Shown: positions 30,133-39,565 of the stretch, piece after piece
Position numbering within the stretch: position 1 is the stretch's first letter
Layout: each line of letters starts with the position of its first letter
From: Deinococcus metallilatus
GTDB lineage: Bacteria; Deinococcota; Deinococci; Deinococcales; Deinococcaceae
Direction: 5' to 3'
Assembly: GCF_004758605.1 (NCBI RefSeq)
Contig: NZ_CP038511.1
Coordinates: forward strand, 62,001 to 126,000
Length of the DNA stretch: 64,000 bases
Made by a program: the position numbers and the translations under genes
Notes under the pieces: generated by a model
What the model saw: only the letters and a program-made list of their open reading frames with translations
What the model was told of the DNA's origin: nothing
Databases searched by the model: none

Positions 30133-30972
30133 TCAGACAGGTCCTGGTCCCGCCTCACTGGCTGTGGATTGCGTCAGTCTCACCCACCCCTCTTCGATCA
30201 AGGCTGCAAAGTCACGGGCAGACGTGTCCCAGCGCACCCACTGGTTGGGATAGAAAAAACGCTGCTCGTGCCGCAGCGCTTCCCCCTGTCCCTCAAAGCG
30301 CCACATGATCGCCACGCCACTGGGACTGGTCCGCTGCCAGGGAGCGCAGAGCCCTCCGGCATCCACCTCCACGAGGAGCAGCGTGTGCGTGTCCATCTCC
30401 AGGTGCAACATGGCCTCACCGCTGCACGCGATGCCGGATGGGTTGTAGGAAACGGCCTTGCGCCCGGAAAGCGCAGGCCGCCCCAGGTGTCTCGCCAGTC
30501 GCTTCAGGTAACGCCGCGCGTCCTTTTCAAATGCTTTTTTTGCAGCTTCGTTGTAGCTGATGGTGCCGCGGGCGTCCGCATAGGTTCCAAGGAGCACTTC
30601 TCCCTGCTCACTCTGCCGGGCCCGGTGGACGAAGTGCTCGGCACGCCGACGCCAGCGTCCCTCATCTCCCTCGAGAAACAGTGGGGCAGGGGAGAGGCAC
30701 TTCAGGAAGTTGGCGCTGACCTGACAGGGCCTTGGGTCCCGCGTCTCGCTGACAGGCCCCATCAACAGCAGGTCATGCCCGTAGCAGAGGCCTGGGTCGA
30801 GCGGGGACAGGGGAACAACGAAGGCACAGGTCAGGCCTTGGATGGTCACAGCCAAGTAAGCCTCCCTGGGCCCGACCTCCACCAGAGTGATCTCACTGCC
30901 CCGCTTTTTGCGCTGCTCGAAGTACTGCGTCAATGCTTCCTGTACACGACCCTGGGTACAGAGGGTAACCAT
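30133..30972 (-). CDS. Hypothetical protein
   Basis: 279 residues, soluble, no recognised family; mixed alpha/beta composition with a basic centre (KKAFEKDARRYLKRLARHLG). Probably co-transcribed with the gene at 31015-31464, 42 nt upstream. A CCCT-stem-loop leader precedes its start. The region 30008-30132 holds nothing I recognise. Confidence 0.6.
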   Translation of the reverse strand: MVTLCTQGRVQEALTQYFEQRKKRGSEITLVEVGPREAYLAVTIQGLTCAFVVPLSPLDPGLCYGHDLLLMGPVSETRDPRPCQVSANFLKCLSPAPLFLEGDEGRWRRRAEHFVHRARQSEQGEVLLGTYADARGTISYNEAAKKAFEKDARRYLKRLARHLGRPALSGRKAVSYNPSGIACSGEAMLHLEMDTHTLLLVEVDAGGLCAPWQRTSPSGVAIMWRFEGQGEALRHEQRFFYPNQWVRWDTSARDFAALIEEGWVRLTQSTASEAGPGPV

Positions 30973-30983
30973 GCCGCCTGTTG

Positions 30984-31005
30984 CCCCCGCCTGGGCGGGG
31001 GAGGG
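30984..31005 (-). promoter_or_regulatory. CCCT-stem-loop leader element, copy 4
   Basis: Sense strand: CCCT, then CCCCCGCC / GGCGGGGG, 8-bp stem. 11 nt before the ATG at 30972. Confidence 0.6.
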
Positions 31006-31014
31006 CCAACGGCA

Positions 31015-31464
31015 TTAATCCGCGGCGTTAGGGATCGTGAAGTGTTCCTCAGCCGATGCGAGGCACAGCAGGTAGGCCAGCATGCCCAGTCGCCGCGCGT
31101 CCATCACTGCCGGATCGCTCGCTTCACAGTGTTGGGAGGGTTCCAGCGCCCGGCTGGGCCGGTAGACCCCGCCTCGTGGGAAACACTGCCTCTGCGCTTC
31201 CAGGAACCCCCAGGCCCAATCCAGGGGGAGGGGCGCCCGGCGCTGCAACCAGACCGTCCAGAGGGCCGGCACGGCGGCATGGAGGGGCAACTCCCGGACG
31301 AACTCACACAGGTCGTCCTCACGCACGTACACGTCGAGGCGCGTGAGGCTGCTGCCACCTTTGCCCAGCACGTGGATAGGTGCCGGACCGAAACGGCTGT
31401 GCGCGTAGTGAACAGGCACCTGGCTGAGCAAATCGGCGACAGCGGAGAGGGGAGAAGAGGGCAT
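31015..31464 (-). CDS. Hypothetical protein
   Basis: 149 residues, soluble, no recognised family. ATG 31464 has GGAG at 7-nt spacing; the longer open frame to 31524 crosses the divergent promoter. Contains LTRLDVYVREDDLCEFVREL and a Trp-rich centre. Divergent from the RNase H-like gene. Confidence 0.6.
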   Translation of the reverse strand: MPSSPLSAVADLLSQVPVHYAHSRFGPAPIHVLGKGGSSLTRLDVYVREDDLCEFVRELPLHAAVPALWTVWLQRRAPLPLDWAWGFLEAQRQCFPRGGVYRPSRALEPSQHCEASDPAVMDARRLGMLAYLLCLASAEEHFTIPNAAD

Positions 31465-31474
31465 AGCTCTTCTC

Positions 31475-31492
31475 CACCTGGTAGGGTGAGGG
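31475..31492 (-). promoter_or_regulatory. CCCT-stem-loop leader element, copy 5
   Basis: Sense strand: CCCT, then CACC / GGTG with a 6-nt loop (weakest stem of the set). 10 nt before the ATG at 31464. Confidence 0.45.
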
Positions 31493-31515
31493 ACAACCTC
31501 AGGAATAATATATAT

Positions 31516-32199
31516 ATGACGCACCCATCTCAGGTTCGAATTGCCTCTGACGCTAGCGCCAAGGGGAGACAGGCGGCCTTCGGCGGCGTGCTTGAATTTC
31601 CTGATGGCGTGCGTGTCGAGGTGTCGGGCCCCCTACCTCGTTCAGAACATCAAGAGGCGACGGCGGCACTTGCAACGTTGCGGCACCTGCCGCCTGGTAC
31701 TACTGCCGTGCTTCAGGTCGATGCTCAGGAGGATGTGCTGCGCGCTGTGCTGTGCATTACTCACCCACAGGTCACAGTCACACGTATCCCCCGAAACAGC
31801 AGTCCTCTGCACGAGCGCGCGCACGACCTCGCACGCGCGGCTTTAAAGACTCAGGGGGCCGGGCAACTCCCTCCTGTTCAAGAGGGCGAGCCAAAGATCG
31901 CGGTGTACGCCCGCCAGAGTGTTGACAGCCCAGCTCCCTGGTACGCGGTTGCCTACTGGAGCGAGGGCGAGGTGCAGACGCGAACAGGACAGGTCAGGAC
32001 CCAGCAGACCAAGGCCCTGACCCTCCGCATGTTGCAGGAGCAGGCAGAGGCCAGTGCTCCTGTCGGCTACACGGTGGTGGAAGCACGCTACGCGACCACG
32101 AAACACGCCCAACCAGCGTGGGGAGCCACCCGGGAACAACTGGCCGCCCTGCGGAGCGCGTGTGCGGCTGCCCTCAGTTCAGCGAGTACAAGCGGCTGA
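31516..32199 (+). CDS. RNase H-fold protein
   Basis: 227 residues. The first 110 residues follow the RNase H pattern: IASDASAKG (Asp at strand 1), SEHQEATAALATL (Glu), LQVDAQ (Asp) and NSSPLHERAHDLARAAL. A second half of unknown fold (VYARQSVDSPAPWYAVAYW) follows. ATG 31516 sits directly after an AT-rich TAATAT, consistent with a leaderless transcript. Its last 26 nt overlap the convergent regulator gene. Confidence 0.65.
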   Translation: MTHPSQVRIASDASAKGRQAAFGGVLEFPDGVRVEVSGPLPRSEHQEATAALATLRHLPPGTTAVLQVDAQEDVLRAVLCITHPQVTVTRIPRNSSPLHERAHDLARAALKTQGAGQLPPVQEGEPKIAVYARQSVDSPAPWYAVAYWSEGEVQTRTGQVRTQQTKALTLRMLQEQAEASAPVGYTVVEARYATTKHAQPAWGATREQLAALRSACAAALSSASTSG

Positions 32200-35100
32200 G
32201 GATCGCTACCTCTCCCGCCTTCAGGGAGTGGATGGCCTGTTCTGCGGCCCGCGTAAGGGCCGATTCGCCCATTTGACGACTTAACCTCACCACCCGCTCG
32301 AACGCTTCCGGTGTTTGGGCCAAATCCGCCGCCTTCACCAGCCAGGCGAGGGCCGTCTGAGGGTCGTGAGGTTCTACATGAGCCGCCCCCTCATGAAGCA
32401 CCTGCACGACATGCTTGTGAATGACCTCGCGGTAGTGACCGGCCCATTCGCTGGCACTGTCTGGGAGGAACGGTCCCCCGTACAAGCGCAAAACTTCCTT
32501 TGGGTCACGGCTCTCTACAATGGTTAGAGCATCACAAGTAATTTGTACGGCGGTGTTGAGAACCCATTCCGGATTACGGCGGCCCTGGCTCGGCAGGATC
32601 AGGTCGGTCGCTATTGGGATGCCCAAGCTCTTCACGGCCTCACGAAAAGAGGCGTTAAGGGTACTCCGGGCGGTGTGACCGGATTGACGAGCACGTTTGA
32701 GGTCTGCGCCTCCCCAAACTTCATCTGCAAGCTGGTCCTGACGTGCTGTAGGGTGTAAGACTCGGTAGACCAGAGCCTCGACGGCGGACACATGACCTAA
32801 GCGGATCTCTTGGTCGTTCACGGCCGCTTTAACACGCCCGAGTGTTGTCAACTCCAAATGCACTTGCGGAGCGGCAGATTCAGCAGTCATGAGGCATCGT
32901 TCGAGAAGGCTTCTAAATACTGAGGTAGACCAGCCTTGCTTGACAAATTCCCGCAACAGGGGCTCGAAATGTGGGTGGACCATACGAACTTCAGCCACGT
33001 CTTCCGGTCGTTTCTGTAGAGCCTCTAGCACTGCGTCTGCATCGGAACGGGTTAAACGACCCTCACGGCGTCTGATCTCTGCTTTAAGGAGTTCTGATAA
33101 GACATTTCTGACATTGTAAACCTTTAAATTCTCTGTGATGGCCTCATCCAAATAGTTAAGTGCGTCGTCTAATCGACCGTCTACATAAGATAAGTATGCG
33201 TTGGCTTCTCTGTTTCTTATCCAAGAGATAGTCGATAATTTCGACTTCTCCTCGCCAAGTAGAACTCGGATACGATCAAAAGCTAAAGTTGCCTCCAGCT
33301 TTTGTCCGCGGAGCACTTCCGTATAGAAAAAATAGACAAGGGCATCTGACGCGGTATTGGGATTCTCTTGACGCAGCAGTTCTTCAAAAGCTTGTCGTGC
33401 TATCACAACACCATCATCTGTTTTCCCCTGTGCGTGGCGAACCTGTGCGAGGCGGCGCTGCGTGGTTGGGACGCCTATCGGGTAATTTCTTTCGCAGGCA
33501 ATCAAAAAGCTCTCCAGCAGTTGTACCGCTTCGGTAATACGATCCTTGCCTACATATAGCAGTGCCATTCTGTCCACGACTGGCATGAGGCGATTGGTGA
33601 GGCCGAGCTGCTGACCCGCTTGGTACGCGCGCTCGTGATCGCGTAATGCCAGCTCTCGTTCCTGCTTCTGTTCCAGAATGTATGCTCTAATAGAGAGTGT
33701 GGCTATCTTTAGACTAGCATCACCCATTGCCTCCGCACGTTGGACCGCTTCATCGGCTACCGCCAAGCCTTCATCAATCCGACTGACTCCCTGCAGGTAG
33801 GCGGCTTTAAAGCGCAGCAGTTGAATGACATCCCTCTGCTCCGTTGCAAGGGCAAGACCGGCCTCGATGTGCTGAATCATTGCCGGTAAATCTCCTGTTC
33901 TATAAGAGTCCAGACTCAATGTAAGGTGTGCCGTGGGAGTTGGAAGCGACCGCAACTGCTCCTGTGCCAGCTCACGTCCTCGCTCTGTCTCGCCGGTCTC
34001 CAACAGTGCCAGTGCCAAGATTGACCGTAGAGGAGCGGTCAACTGCACATTGGGGATCGGCTCCAAAGCCTCCCGGGCAAGCAGCCAATCTGCCGCACGA
34101 TACCAACGGGGGACCAGTTCTTCCGCCAGGCGCATCGCCAAGTCCTCGCGTCCAGCCTGTACGTAATGTCGTACCGCGCTGTAGGGCTGCCCCTGTGCCT
34201 CTGCCTGCTGGCCCACCTTGAAATGCAGCACTCGCCATAAATCCAGATCCTGTTTCAACTGCCGGGTTAACAACTCGCGTACCACATCGTGCGGTGCGAA
34301 TTTTCCCTCACCCAACGGTGTGAGGGGGAGTCCGGCTCGCAGTACGGCGTCCAGCCAGCCCACCGGAAGCGGAATGCTCAGACTTCGTGCCTCCTCGGCA
34401 CTCCAGGTACTCAGGACGGCCAGGTATGGGAGCACCTGCCTGACCTCCGGGGGCAGTGTGTTCACCACTTCCTGCACGAGTGCGGTGGCCGGGACAGGCA
34501 TAGAAGACTGTTGGGTGTGCAGAGCCAGCATGACCCCCGCAGGCCAGCCCTGGTACTGCTGCTGCACGGCTGTGGAGGCCTGGTCCTGCGCGCCGAACTG
34601 CCGGGCTGCCGCCCTGGTGTCCTCTGGGGTAAAGGCTAGGTTATTGGCCGAAATCAGCAGACCTTCTCCACGAGCGACGAACGGCGCAGCGTTGAATGGG
34701 GAGGCCTCATGTTGCGCGATGAGGACCCGGTGGCCCTTGCCAAGCTCGGTAAGCAGATTGGTGAGGGCGCGCGCCGCGTCACTCCCCAAGTGTTCCCCAC
34801 CGTCCAGAATGAAGGTCAGATCGGTGTCGTGGGCGTTCAGGTCGGTTGCCAAGGCGGCGATGAGTTGTTCCCGGCTCAGGTCGAGGAGGCTCACCCGGTC
34901 CCAGGTTTCCATTCTGACTCTGGCGAGCGCACTGGCCTGCGCAAGATCGGTGAAGAGGGTCTTGGGGTCCCTGTCCTCTTCGTTCAACCGAAGCCAGATC
35001 ACCGGCAGCGTCTGTTGCCTGGCCCACTGGGCTAGGGCCGTGGTCTTGCCGTACCCGGACGGCGCGACCAGCAACACGACCTTCGCATTTACCCCACGGC

Positions 35101-35215
35101 TAATCAGGGCATGAACATGGCTGCGGTCCAGCTCGACGGGCAAGGCCGTCGGCACCACGAACCTGGTGTTCTGCCGCATGCGCCGCTCGCCCGACGAACC
35201 GGAGGGGGGAAGCAT
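32174..35215 (-). CDS. MalT/BTAD-type large ATP-dependent transcriptional regulator
   Basis: 1013 residues. N-terminal STAND-type NTPase with Walker A VAPSGYGKTTALAQWA and Walker B-like TFILDGGEHL; winged-helix and TPR-like helical repeats fill the middle; the C terminus resembles an OmpR-type DNA-binding plus BTAD activator domain (LTTLGRVKAAVNDQEIRLG, then YGGPFLPDSASEW). ATG 35215 is preferred: TAGCAT lies 5 nt upstream, suggesting a leaderless mRNA; ATG 35179 is the alternative. The middle part (33.0-34.0 kb) is noticeably AT-richer than the neighbourhood, a sign of transfer. Confidence 0.8.
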   Translation of the reverse strand: MLPPSGSSGERRMRQNTRFVVPTALPVELDRSHVHALISRGVNAKVVLLVAPSGYGKTTALAQWARQQTLPVIWLRLNEEDRDPKTLFTDLAQASALARVRMETWDRVSLLDLSREQLIAALATDLNAHDTDLTFILDGGEHLGSDAARALTNLLTELGKGHRVLIAQHEASPFNAAPFVARGEGLLISANNLAFTPEDTRAAARQFGAQDQASTAVQQQYQGWPAGVMLALHTQQSSMPVPATALVQEVVNTLPPEVRQVLPYLAVLSTWSAEEARSLSIPLPVGWLDAVLRAGLPLTPLGEGKFAPHDVVRELLTRQLKQDLDLWRVLHFKVGQQAEAQGQPYSAVRHYVQAGREDLAMRLAEELVPRWYRAADWLLAREALEPIPNVQLTAPLRSILALALLETGETERGRELAQEQLRSLPTPTAHLTLSLDSYRTGDLPAMIQHIEAGLALATEQRDVIQLLRFKAAYLQGVSRIDEGLAVADEAVQRAEAMGDASLKIATLSIRAYILEQKQERELALRDHERAYQAGQQLGLTNRLMPVVDRMALLYVGKDRITEAVQLLESFLIACERNYPIGVPTTQRRLAQVRHAQGKTDDGVVIARQAFEELLRQENPNTASDALVYFFYTEVLRGQKLEATLAFDRIRVLLGEEKSKLSTISWIRNREANAYLSYVDGRLDDALNYLDEAITENLKVYNVRNVLSELLKAEIRRREGRLTRSDADAVLEALQKRPEDVAEVRMVHPHFEPLLREFVKQGWSTSVFRSLLERCLMTAESAAPQVHLELTTLGRVKAAVNDQEIRLGHVSAVEALVYRVLHPTARQDQLADEVWGGADLKRARQSGHTARSTLNASFREAVKSLGIPIATDLILPSQGRRNPEWVLNTAVQITCDALTIVESRDPKEVLRLYGGPFLPDSASEWAGHYREVIHKHVVQVLHEGAAHVEPHDPQTALAWLVKAADLAQTPEAFERVVRLSRQMGESALTRAAEQAIHSLKAGEVAILSRLYSLN

Positions 35216-35284
35216 GGGGTATGCTAGCCACCCCATGTCGGCTTGATGGTGACGTGGACCTGTGCTATATTTTCTCAGCCCTTT

Positions 35285-35641
35285 GGGGACGCCCCGGTTT
35301 CGACGGTGTTCGCGGAAGGTGAAGTGGCGAGCCGAGGATGGTCGTGGGCCTCGTAAATCATTCGACCAAGCCATTAACTGGCAACAACAGCGACTCGTTC
35401 GCACTGGCTGCTTAATCCCAGCCCAGCAATCGTAAAGCCCGGCCATTGGCGCTACGCGAGCTGACACAAAAGATGGCTAGCTTTGGAAGAAGCCTCGGCT
35501 TCCCGAGTGAAACTTAGAGGATGGATTCAAAAGTAGCCTGTCCTTGGGCGACTGAGAATCGAGACCTAAAATGAGGACTACGCTCGTAGAAGCCCACTGA
35601 AGCAGCATCGGACGAGGGTTCGACTCCCTCCGTCTCCACCA
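35285..35641 (+). ncRNA. ssrA: Transfer-messenger RNA (tmRNA)
   Basis: The 5' end GGGGACG pairs with CGTCTCC before the 3' terminal ACCA (7 bp with one G-U). The 5' domain has the conserved GGTTTCGACGG and the 3' end the T-arm GGGTTCGACTCCC. The tag frame at 35380-35415 gives GNNSDSFALAA followed by TAA. One-piece, 357 nt including CCA. tmRNA frees stalled ribosomes with SmpB. It is usually single-copy and chromosomal. Confidence 0.95.
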
Positions 35642-35643
35642 CC

Positions 35644-35676
35644 ACCCGCCCTTCGTTTGAAGGGCGGGTCCTTTTT
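35644..35676 (+). terminator. Rho-independent terminator of ssrA
   Basis: ACCCGCCCTTC, GTTT loop, GAAGGGCGGGT (11 bp), then CCTTTTT, starting right after the CCA end. Confidence 0.9.
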
Positions 35677-35828
35677 GCATCGATAACGCATCATTCTAGC
35701 GCCTGTTTGGTTCTGCCAATCATTTAACATAGAGCTTTTTGGAACTTTTTAGAGGTTAGCTCTAATTTAGGTGTGCTCCACCAGCCACACAGCATGCCAG
35801 GAGCGCTAGGGGAGGAGCGCGAAGGGCG

Positions 35829-36506
35829 ATGAAACCTGTGCCAACCATGTTCGCTGTCCAACAAGCAGCTCAAGAGAGCGGCTACAGAATTCTAACTCTA
35901 CAATTTGAAGATGCCCAATTAAATACTGAATTGCACTTAGATGGACCCGAAATACTTACTGTTATAAGCCCCGTATTACCATCCTGGCCCACCTTGCTCA
36001 TTCACACCGGTATATCTGCCGAAGCAGTTCTGAAGGCACAGCAATACAATCCGGACCCCCAAGGAATGTTGCAGTACTTGATCAAAGCAGGCCAGATCTG
36101 CATGGAGAGCCTACGTGCATTGGCTTATGAACGAATAATTAGCGCGATGGTGCCGCTGTACTGGCATCTAACGAGCCCTCAAATTCGTGTAGCCGCATAT
36201 ATAGATGAACCCGCCATCCGCACAAATGCTCAAGCTGGAACGACGGCTGCCGCATGGCACGCCCTGACGCTGACATCTGAGCAGCGCGCGTTGCGGCTGT
36301 CTGATCACTTCACTCCTAGTTCAGTAAGGCTCAGGGAGGATTTGAGCACCCCCCTGGGTTTAACCTACCACGCTGCTGCGAATGGCCTAAACCTCGCGCA
36401 AATGGCGCAACGCCTTCCACTTCGTTGGGATGTCCTGACAGGACACGTCACAGAGCTGATAGCCCGGCAAGTCCTCACGCCCAGAGGAGGATTAAACTCT
36501 CGTTGA
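35829..36506 (+). CDS. Hypothetical protein of low-GC composition
   Basis: 225 residues, no recognised family. The coding sequence is clearly AT-richer than the rest of the window and uses A/T third positions, suggesting recent acquisition. Its last 50 residues (NLAQMAQRLPLRWDVLTGHVTELIARQ) look like a winged helix-turn-helix, so a regulator is possible. GGAGG lies upstream of the ATG. Located just downstream of ssrA, a common integration site. Confidence 0.6.
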   Translation: MKPVPTMFAVQQAAQESGYRILTLQFEDAQLNTELHLDGPEILTVISPVLPSWPTLLIHTGISAEAVLKAQQYNPDPQGMLQYLIKAGQICMESLRALAYERIISAMVPLYWHLTSPQIRVAAYIDEPAIRTNAQAGTTAAAWHALTLTSEQRALRLSDHFTPSSVRLREDLSTPLGLTYHAAANGLNLAQMAQRLPLRWDVLTGHVTELIARQVLTPRGGLNSR

Positions 36507-36616
36507 TGTAGGGGCTAAGGAAATGCTCCTACCTCACGACTTGACCTCGCATTCAGTTGAAGCCGTTCTATATCCCAGGTACATCATTGCCCTCTACCCC
36601 TGACCTTGGAGACGAC

Positions 36617-37204
36617 ATGCGCCGCCTGCTAATGCTCACCACTGCACTCCCGCTCGGCTTCACCCTGAGTGGATGTGACAACTCGAAGGCCGCCACCGAG
36701 ACGAATCTCGCCAGGGCCATCCAGGGCTATGAGAAAGAACATCCCGGTGATCTGTGCGGGGACTTCTACGGAGTCAAACTCTCACCCGTTGGGACAGATT
36801 TCGACCCCGACACCGTCGAGAAGAGTGGGTTGGGAGCGTATGAAACGCTTCAACGTCTGGGTTATGTCACCGTCGAGAAGTTCCAGCCGCCGCTGCTTGG
36901 AGCGGAGCCGGTCCTGCAGGTGAAGCCCACTCAGAAGTTCAACGATGAAATTGGCATAGCGGCGGGTGATCGAGTTCATAGCTGTTACGGAACTTTCACG
37001 TTCAAGAACGTCAAGGAAATCGTCGAACATACTAATTCGGCAGAGGTCAAGGCTGCCGTCAACCAGCAGACCACGGCGGCATGGACCAAAAACCCTGAAT
37101 TGGTTCAGCTCTTCGACTTCAAGGCACCAGCTTCTGAAGGCACCCGCACCTACTTTATGGTGCTCGAAGGAAACAATTGGATGGTCAAGGCCGTTCGTCC
37201 ATAA
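36617..37204 (+). CDS. Predicted lipoprotein, unknown function
   Basis: 195 residues. Signal peptide MRRLLMLTTALPLGFTLSGC with the lipobox LSGC, so it should be processed by Lgt, LspA and possibly Lnt. The mature part has two Cys (DLCGDF, VHSCYG) and no known domain. ATG 36617 has GGAG at 5-nt spacing; the upstream extension in the same frame is not signal-like. Confidence 0.75.
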   Translation: MRRLLMLTTALPLGFTLSGCDNSKAATETNLARAIQGYEKEHPGDLCGDFYGVKLSPVGTDFDPDTVEKSGLGAYETLQRLGYVTVEKFQPPLLGAEPVLQVKPTQKFNDEIGIAAGDRVHSCYGTFTFKNVKEIVEHTNSAEVKAAVNQQTTAAWTKNPELVQLFDFKAPASEGTRTYFMVLEGNNWMVKAVRP

Positions 37205-37270
37205 TGGTTTGAGCGAAGAGGCGACACGAAGGCGGCGCCCTTTCCACGCAACATCAGGAAGGATCTAGCC

Positions 37271-37789
37271 TTACGTCAGGAACGTGCCCAGAGCCGCACT
37301 AAGCAGGATGATCCCCAGGATGAGGACCGCCCACACCACCAGGGTGTGACGCAGCGCCTGTCTGAAGGTCACGCCGTTGGCGAGCGCCAGGCCGTGCACG
37401 AACACGCCCCCGGCCACCAGGCTGCCCAGCACCGCCAGCGGCCCGCCCAGCCCCACCACGAGGCTCAGCAGCGTGGCCAGGACAACCGGCACCAGGCTCA
37501 GGGCCGTGATGGCGCGAACCTCGTGCCGTTCTGTCGCGGCGCCGAAGCAGCGGCTCAACCCGGTGAACAGCCAGGGAAACAGGCCCAGGGTCAGGGCCCC
37601 GTTGACCACGGCGGCCAGCAGGGCCAGCGAGATCAGGCCGGTGTTCAAGGTCCCGAAGCGCGGGTCACGCACGCTCAGGCCCACCAACGTACCGGCCAGG
37701 ACATACCCGGCAAACGCGAGCAGCGTGACCGGGGTCCCCTGGCTCTGGATGACGTAGAGCTGATGCTCGGGGGTGAATGGCGTCGTCAT
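37271..37789 (-). CDS. Yip1-like multi-pass membrane protein
   Basis: 172 residues with five hydrophobic helices, small cytoplasmic N terminus, and a layout similar to Yip1-domain proteins. Function unknown. ATG 37789 begins MTTPFTPEHQLYV. Follows the 107-residue membrane protein by 40 nt, so probably the same operon. Confidence 0.6.
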   Translation of the reverse strand: MTTPFTPEHQLYVIQSQGTPVTLLAFAGYVLAGTLVGLSVRDPRFGTLNTGLISLALLAAVVNGALTLGLFPWLFTGLSRCFGAATERHEVRAITALSLVPVVLATLLSLVVGLGGPLAVLGSLVAGGVFVHGLALANGVTFRQALRHTLVVWAVLILGIILLSAALGTFLT

Positions 37790-37829
37790 GCCCGCAGTGT
37801 GGCGACGGGTCAGGTTGGACGGTGCCGCC

Positions 37830-38153
37830 TCAGCCGGTAACCGCACCCGCCACGGCAAGCGTCCCGACAAAAACCAGGAGACCCACGGCGCAGCCCAGGA
37901 GACCCGTCACCAGCACGCTGGCAGCCAAGGCCAGCAGCGAGAAGAGGAGCATCCGGGCGACCTTTTGCCCAGCCGTGGCGTTGGGCAGGACATGGTGGAG
38001 CCCCAGCACGGCGATCACGCCCAGGGACATCAGCAGCATGGGCTGTCCGAGGAAAGCGCTGGCGAGCAGGAGGAAAGCCACCAGGGCGCCGTCGGCATTC
38101 AGGCGCCACGCGCGAGAACGGAGGAGGGGGGCCGTGGAGCGAGAGATGGTCAT
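37830..38153 (-). CDS. Small membrane protein
   Basis: 107 residues with three hydrophobic helices after a basic N terminus (STAPLLRSRAWRL). ATG overlaps the stop of the upstream gene (ATGA), so they are coupled. No family recognised. Confidence 0.6.
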   Translation of the reverse strand: MTISRSTAPLLRSRAWRLNADGALVAFLLLASAFLGQPMLLMSLGVIAVLGLHHVLPNATAGQKVARMLLFSLLALAASVLVTGLLGCAVGLLVFVGTLAVAGAVTG

Positions 38154-38482
38154 GACGGACCTCCAATCGTCATTATGGCTTGCGGGGCGACGCCCGGACC
38201 GTGAAAGGACCCGCCCTGTTCCCCCAGCAGGGCCCCCAGGCGGCCAGCCGTCAACCCGAAGTGCGCCTCCACGGCGCGCACGTCCGCCTCACCCTGGGGC
38301 AGGAGGCACAGCTTGAGCCGCCACACCGTCACGCGCCTTGCCCCCAGCGTCAGGGCGATGCTCGCCTCATCCAGGTCGCGCCACAGGTACCCCAGGAAGG
38401 CGGGGTGGTGCTGAGCCTGCCAGGCGAGTTCACGCCACCTTCGCGGTGCTTCTGTGCTGTTCGTGTTCTTCCCCACGCTCAT
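38150..38482 (-). CDS. Small HTH-like protein
   Basis: 110 residues, soluble; the segment ALTLGARRVTVWRLKLCLLP looks like a helix-turn-helix, followed by an acidic helix. GGAGGT lies 6 nt before the ATG. First of a three-gene run with two membrane proteins; it may regulate them. 38483-38827 upstream holds no gene I can support. Confidence 0.55.
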   Translation of the reverse strand: MSVGKNTNSTEAPRRWRELAWQAQHHPAFLGYLWRDLDEASIALTLGARRVTVWRLKLCLLPQGEADVRAVEAHFGLTAGRLGALLGEQGGSFHGPGVAPQAIMTIGGPS

Positions 38483-38827
38483 GCCTGCACCTCCTGCCGG
38501 TGGATCCGCAGGTCGAGGACGGATCGAGGCTGGCCCTGTGGGGCATGGAGCGGCACCGGCCCTCGCTGCCGGGCAACGTGAGACCGGACCTGCTGTGGAG
38601 AGTCGTGCCGCTCCGTGCCGGAGCCATCTGAGAATGGGCAGATCGGGAAGCCACCTTTCACAGCAGGCTTCGGAACGAGCGGTGTCATGCCATGACAAAA
38701 CCCCCGCATGCAGCGGGGGAGAGGGGAGAGGAGAGGCTTGGTCCTCCTCCCCGATGCGGCGGCGGGAGAGGTGATCTCATCCAGGACGTGGGGCACGGGG
38801 CACTGGCCCCCGCTGCCGCGGGGAGGG

Positions 38828-39368
38828 TCAGGCCTGGTGCAGGACCTGCGCCCGCACCAGCAGGTCGCCCGGGTGGGGAAAGCGTCCGCGCAGCTCGGCC
38901 AGCCGGGCGTCATAGGCCGCCTCGTCCCAGGGCCAGGCGAGTTGCCGGGTCAGTGCGGCGTGCAGCACTTCCACGAAGCGGCGCTCCAACGTCACGGCAC
39001 AGAGGGCCGCGATGATGCCGGTGTTCGCGTCGATCAGGAAGACCGGCATGGGGAGTTCCCGGTCCACGGCGGGCAGCACGAAGTCGGGTCCGGCCAGGTG
39101 GGGCGTGAAGGCCGCCCCTTTCCCATTCGGTCGCGCCGACCTGGTACAGCAGCAGCAGTTGGTCGGCCTCCGCGAAGAGGGCGAGGCTGATGTGCCGCCG
39201 GGCCACCGCCAGGACCTCGTCCAGCCTGGGGTTGGGGTAGAAGAGCAGCAACCCGGGAAGTCCGAAGCGCAGCTTGAACTGCTGCCCCTCGGGCCAGTCG
39301 GTCACGTCGGGGTGGAAGGGTTCGCCGACCCGGTAGGTCGTCCGCTCCGGAAGCTGCGGCTCGGTCAT
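38828..39368 (-). pseudogene. Hypothetical protein gene split by a frameshift
   Basis: Two coding-like frames join into one protein of about 179 residues. The first (39368 to about 39115) begins MTEPQLPERTTYRVGEPF and runs through LALFAEADQLLLLYQVGATEW; the second (about 39115 to 38828) continues AAFTPHLAGPDF and VFLIDANTGIIAALCAVTLE. The shift lies in the G/A-rich run near 39110-39120. A recent mutation, programmed slip or assembly error are all possible. A CCCT-stem-loop leader precedes the start. Confidence 0.7.
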
Positions 39369-39377
39369 GTCCCCGGG

Positions 39378-39396
39378 TCACCCCACCGGGTGAGGG
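39378..39396 (-). promoter_or_regulatory. CCCT-stem-loop leader element, copy 6
   Basis: Sense strand: CCC, then TCACCC / GGGTGA, 6-bp stem. 9 nt before the ATG at 39368. Confidence 0.55.
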
Positions 39397-39565
39397 ACCC
39401 GCCGGGCGTGAAGGGCACGGATCACACCTCTCCGGGCGACGAAGGTCGGACGGTCGCTGGCCCGGGTCAGCCGGGTCGGACCGTCTTCCTGTCGCCCACG
39501 GCACCGGGCGCGTCTCGTTTCTCCCGGCCGGGATCGTCGGCACGCGCTCCCCACGGCAACAGTGG

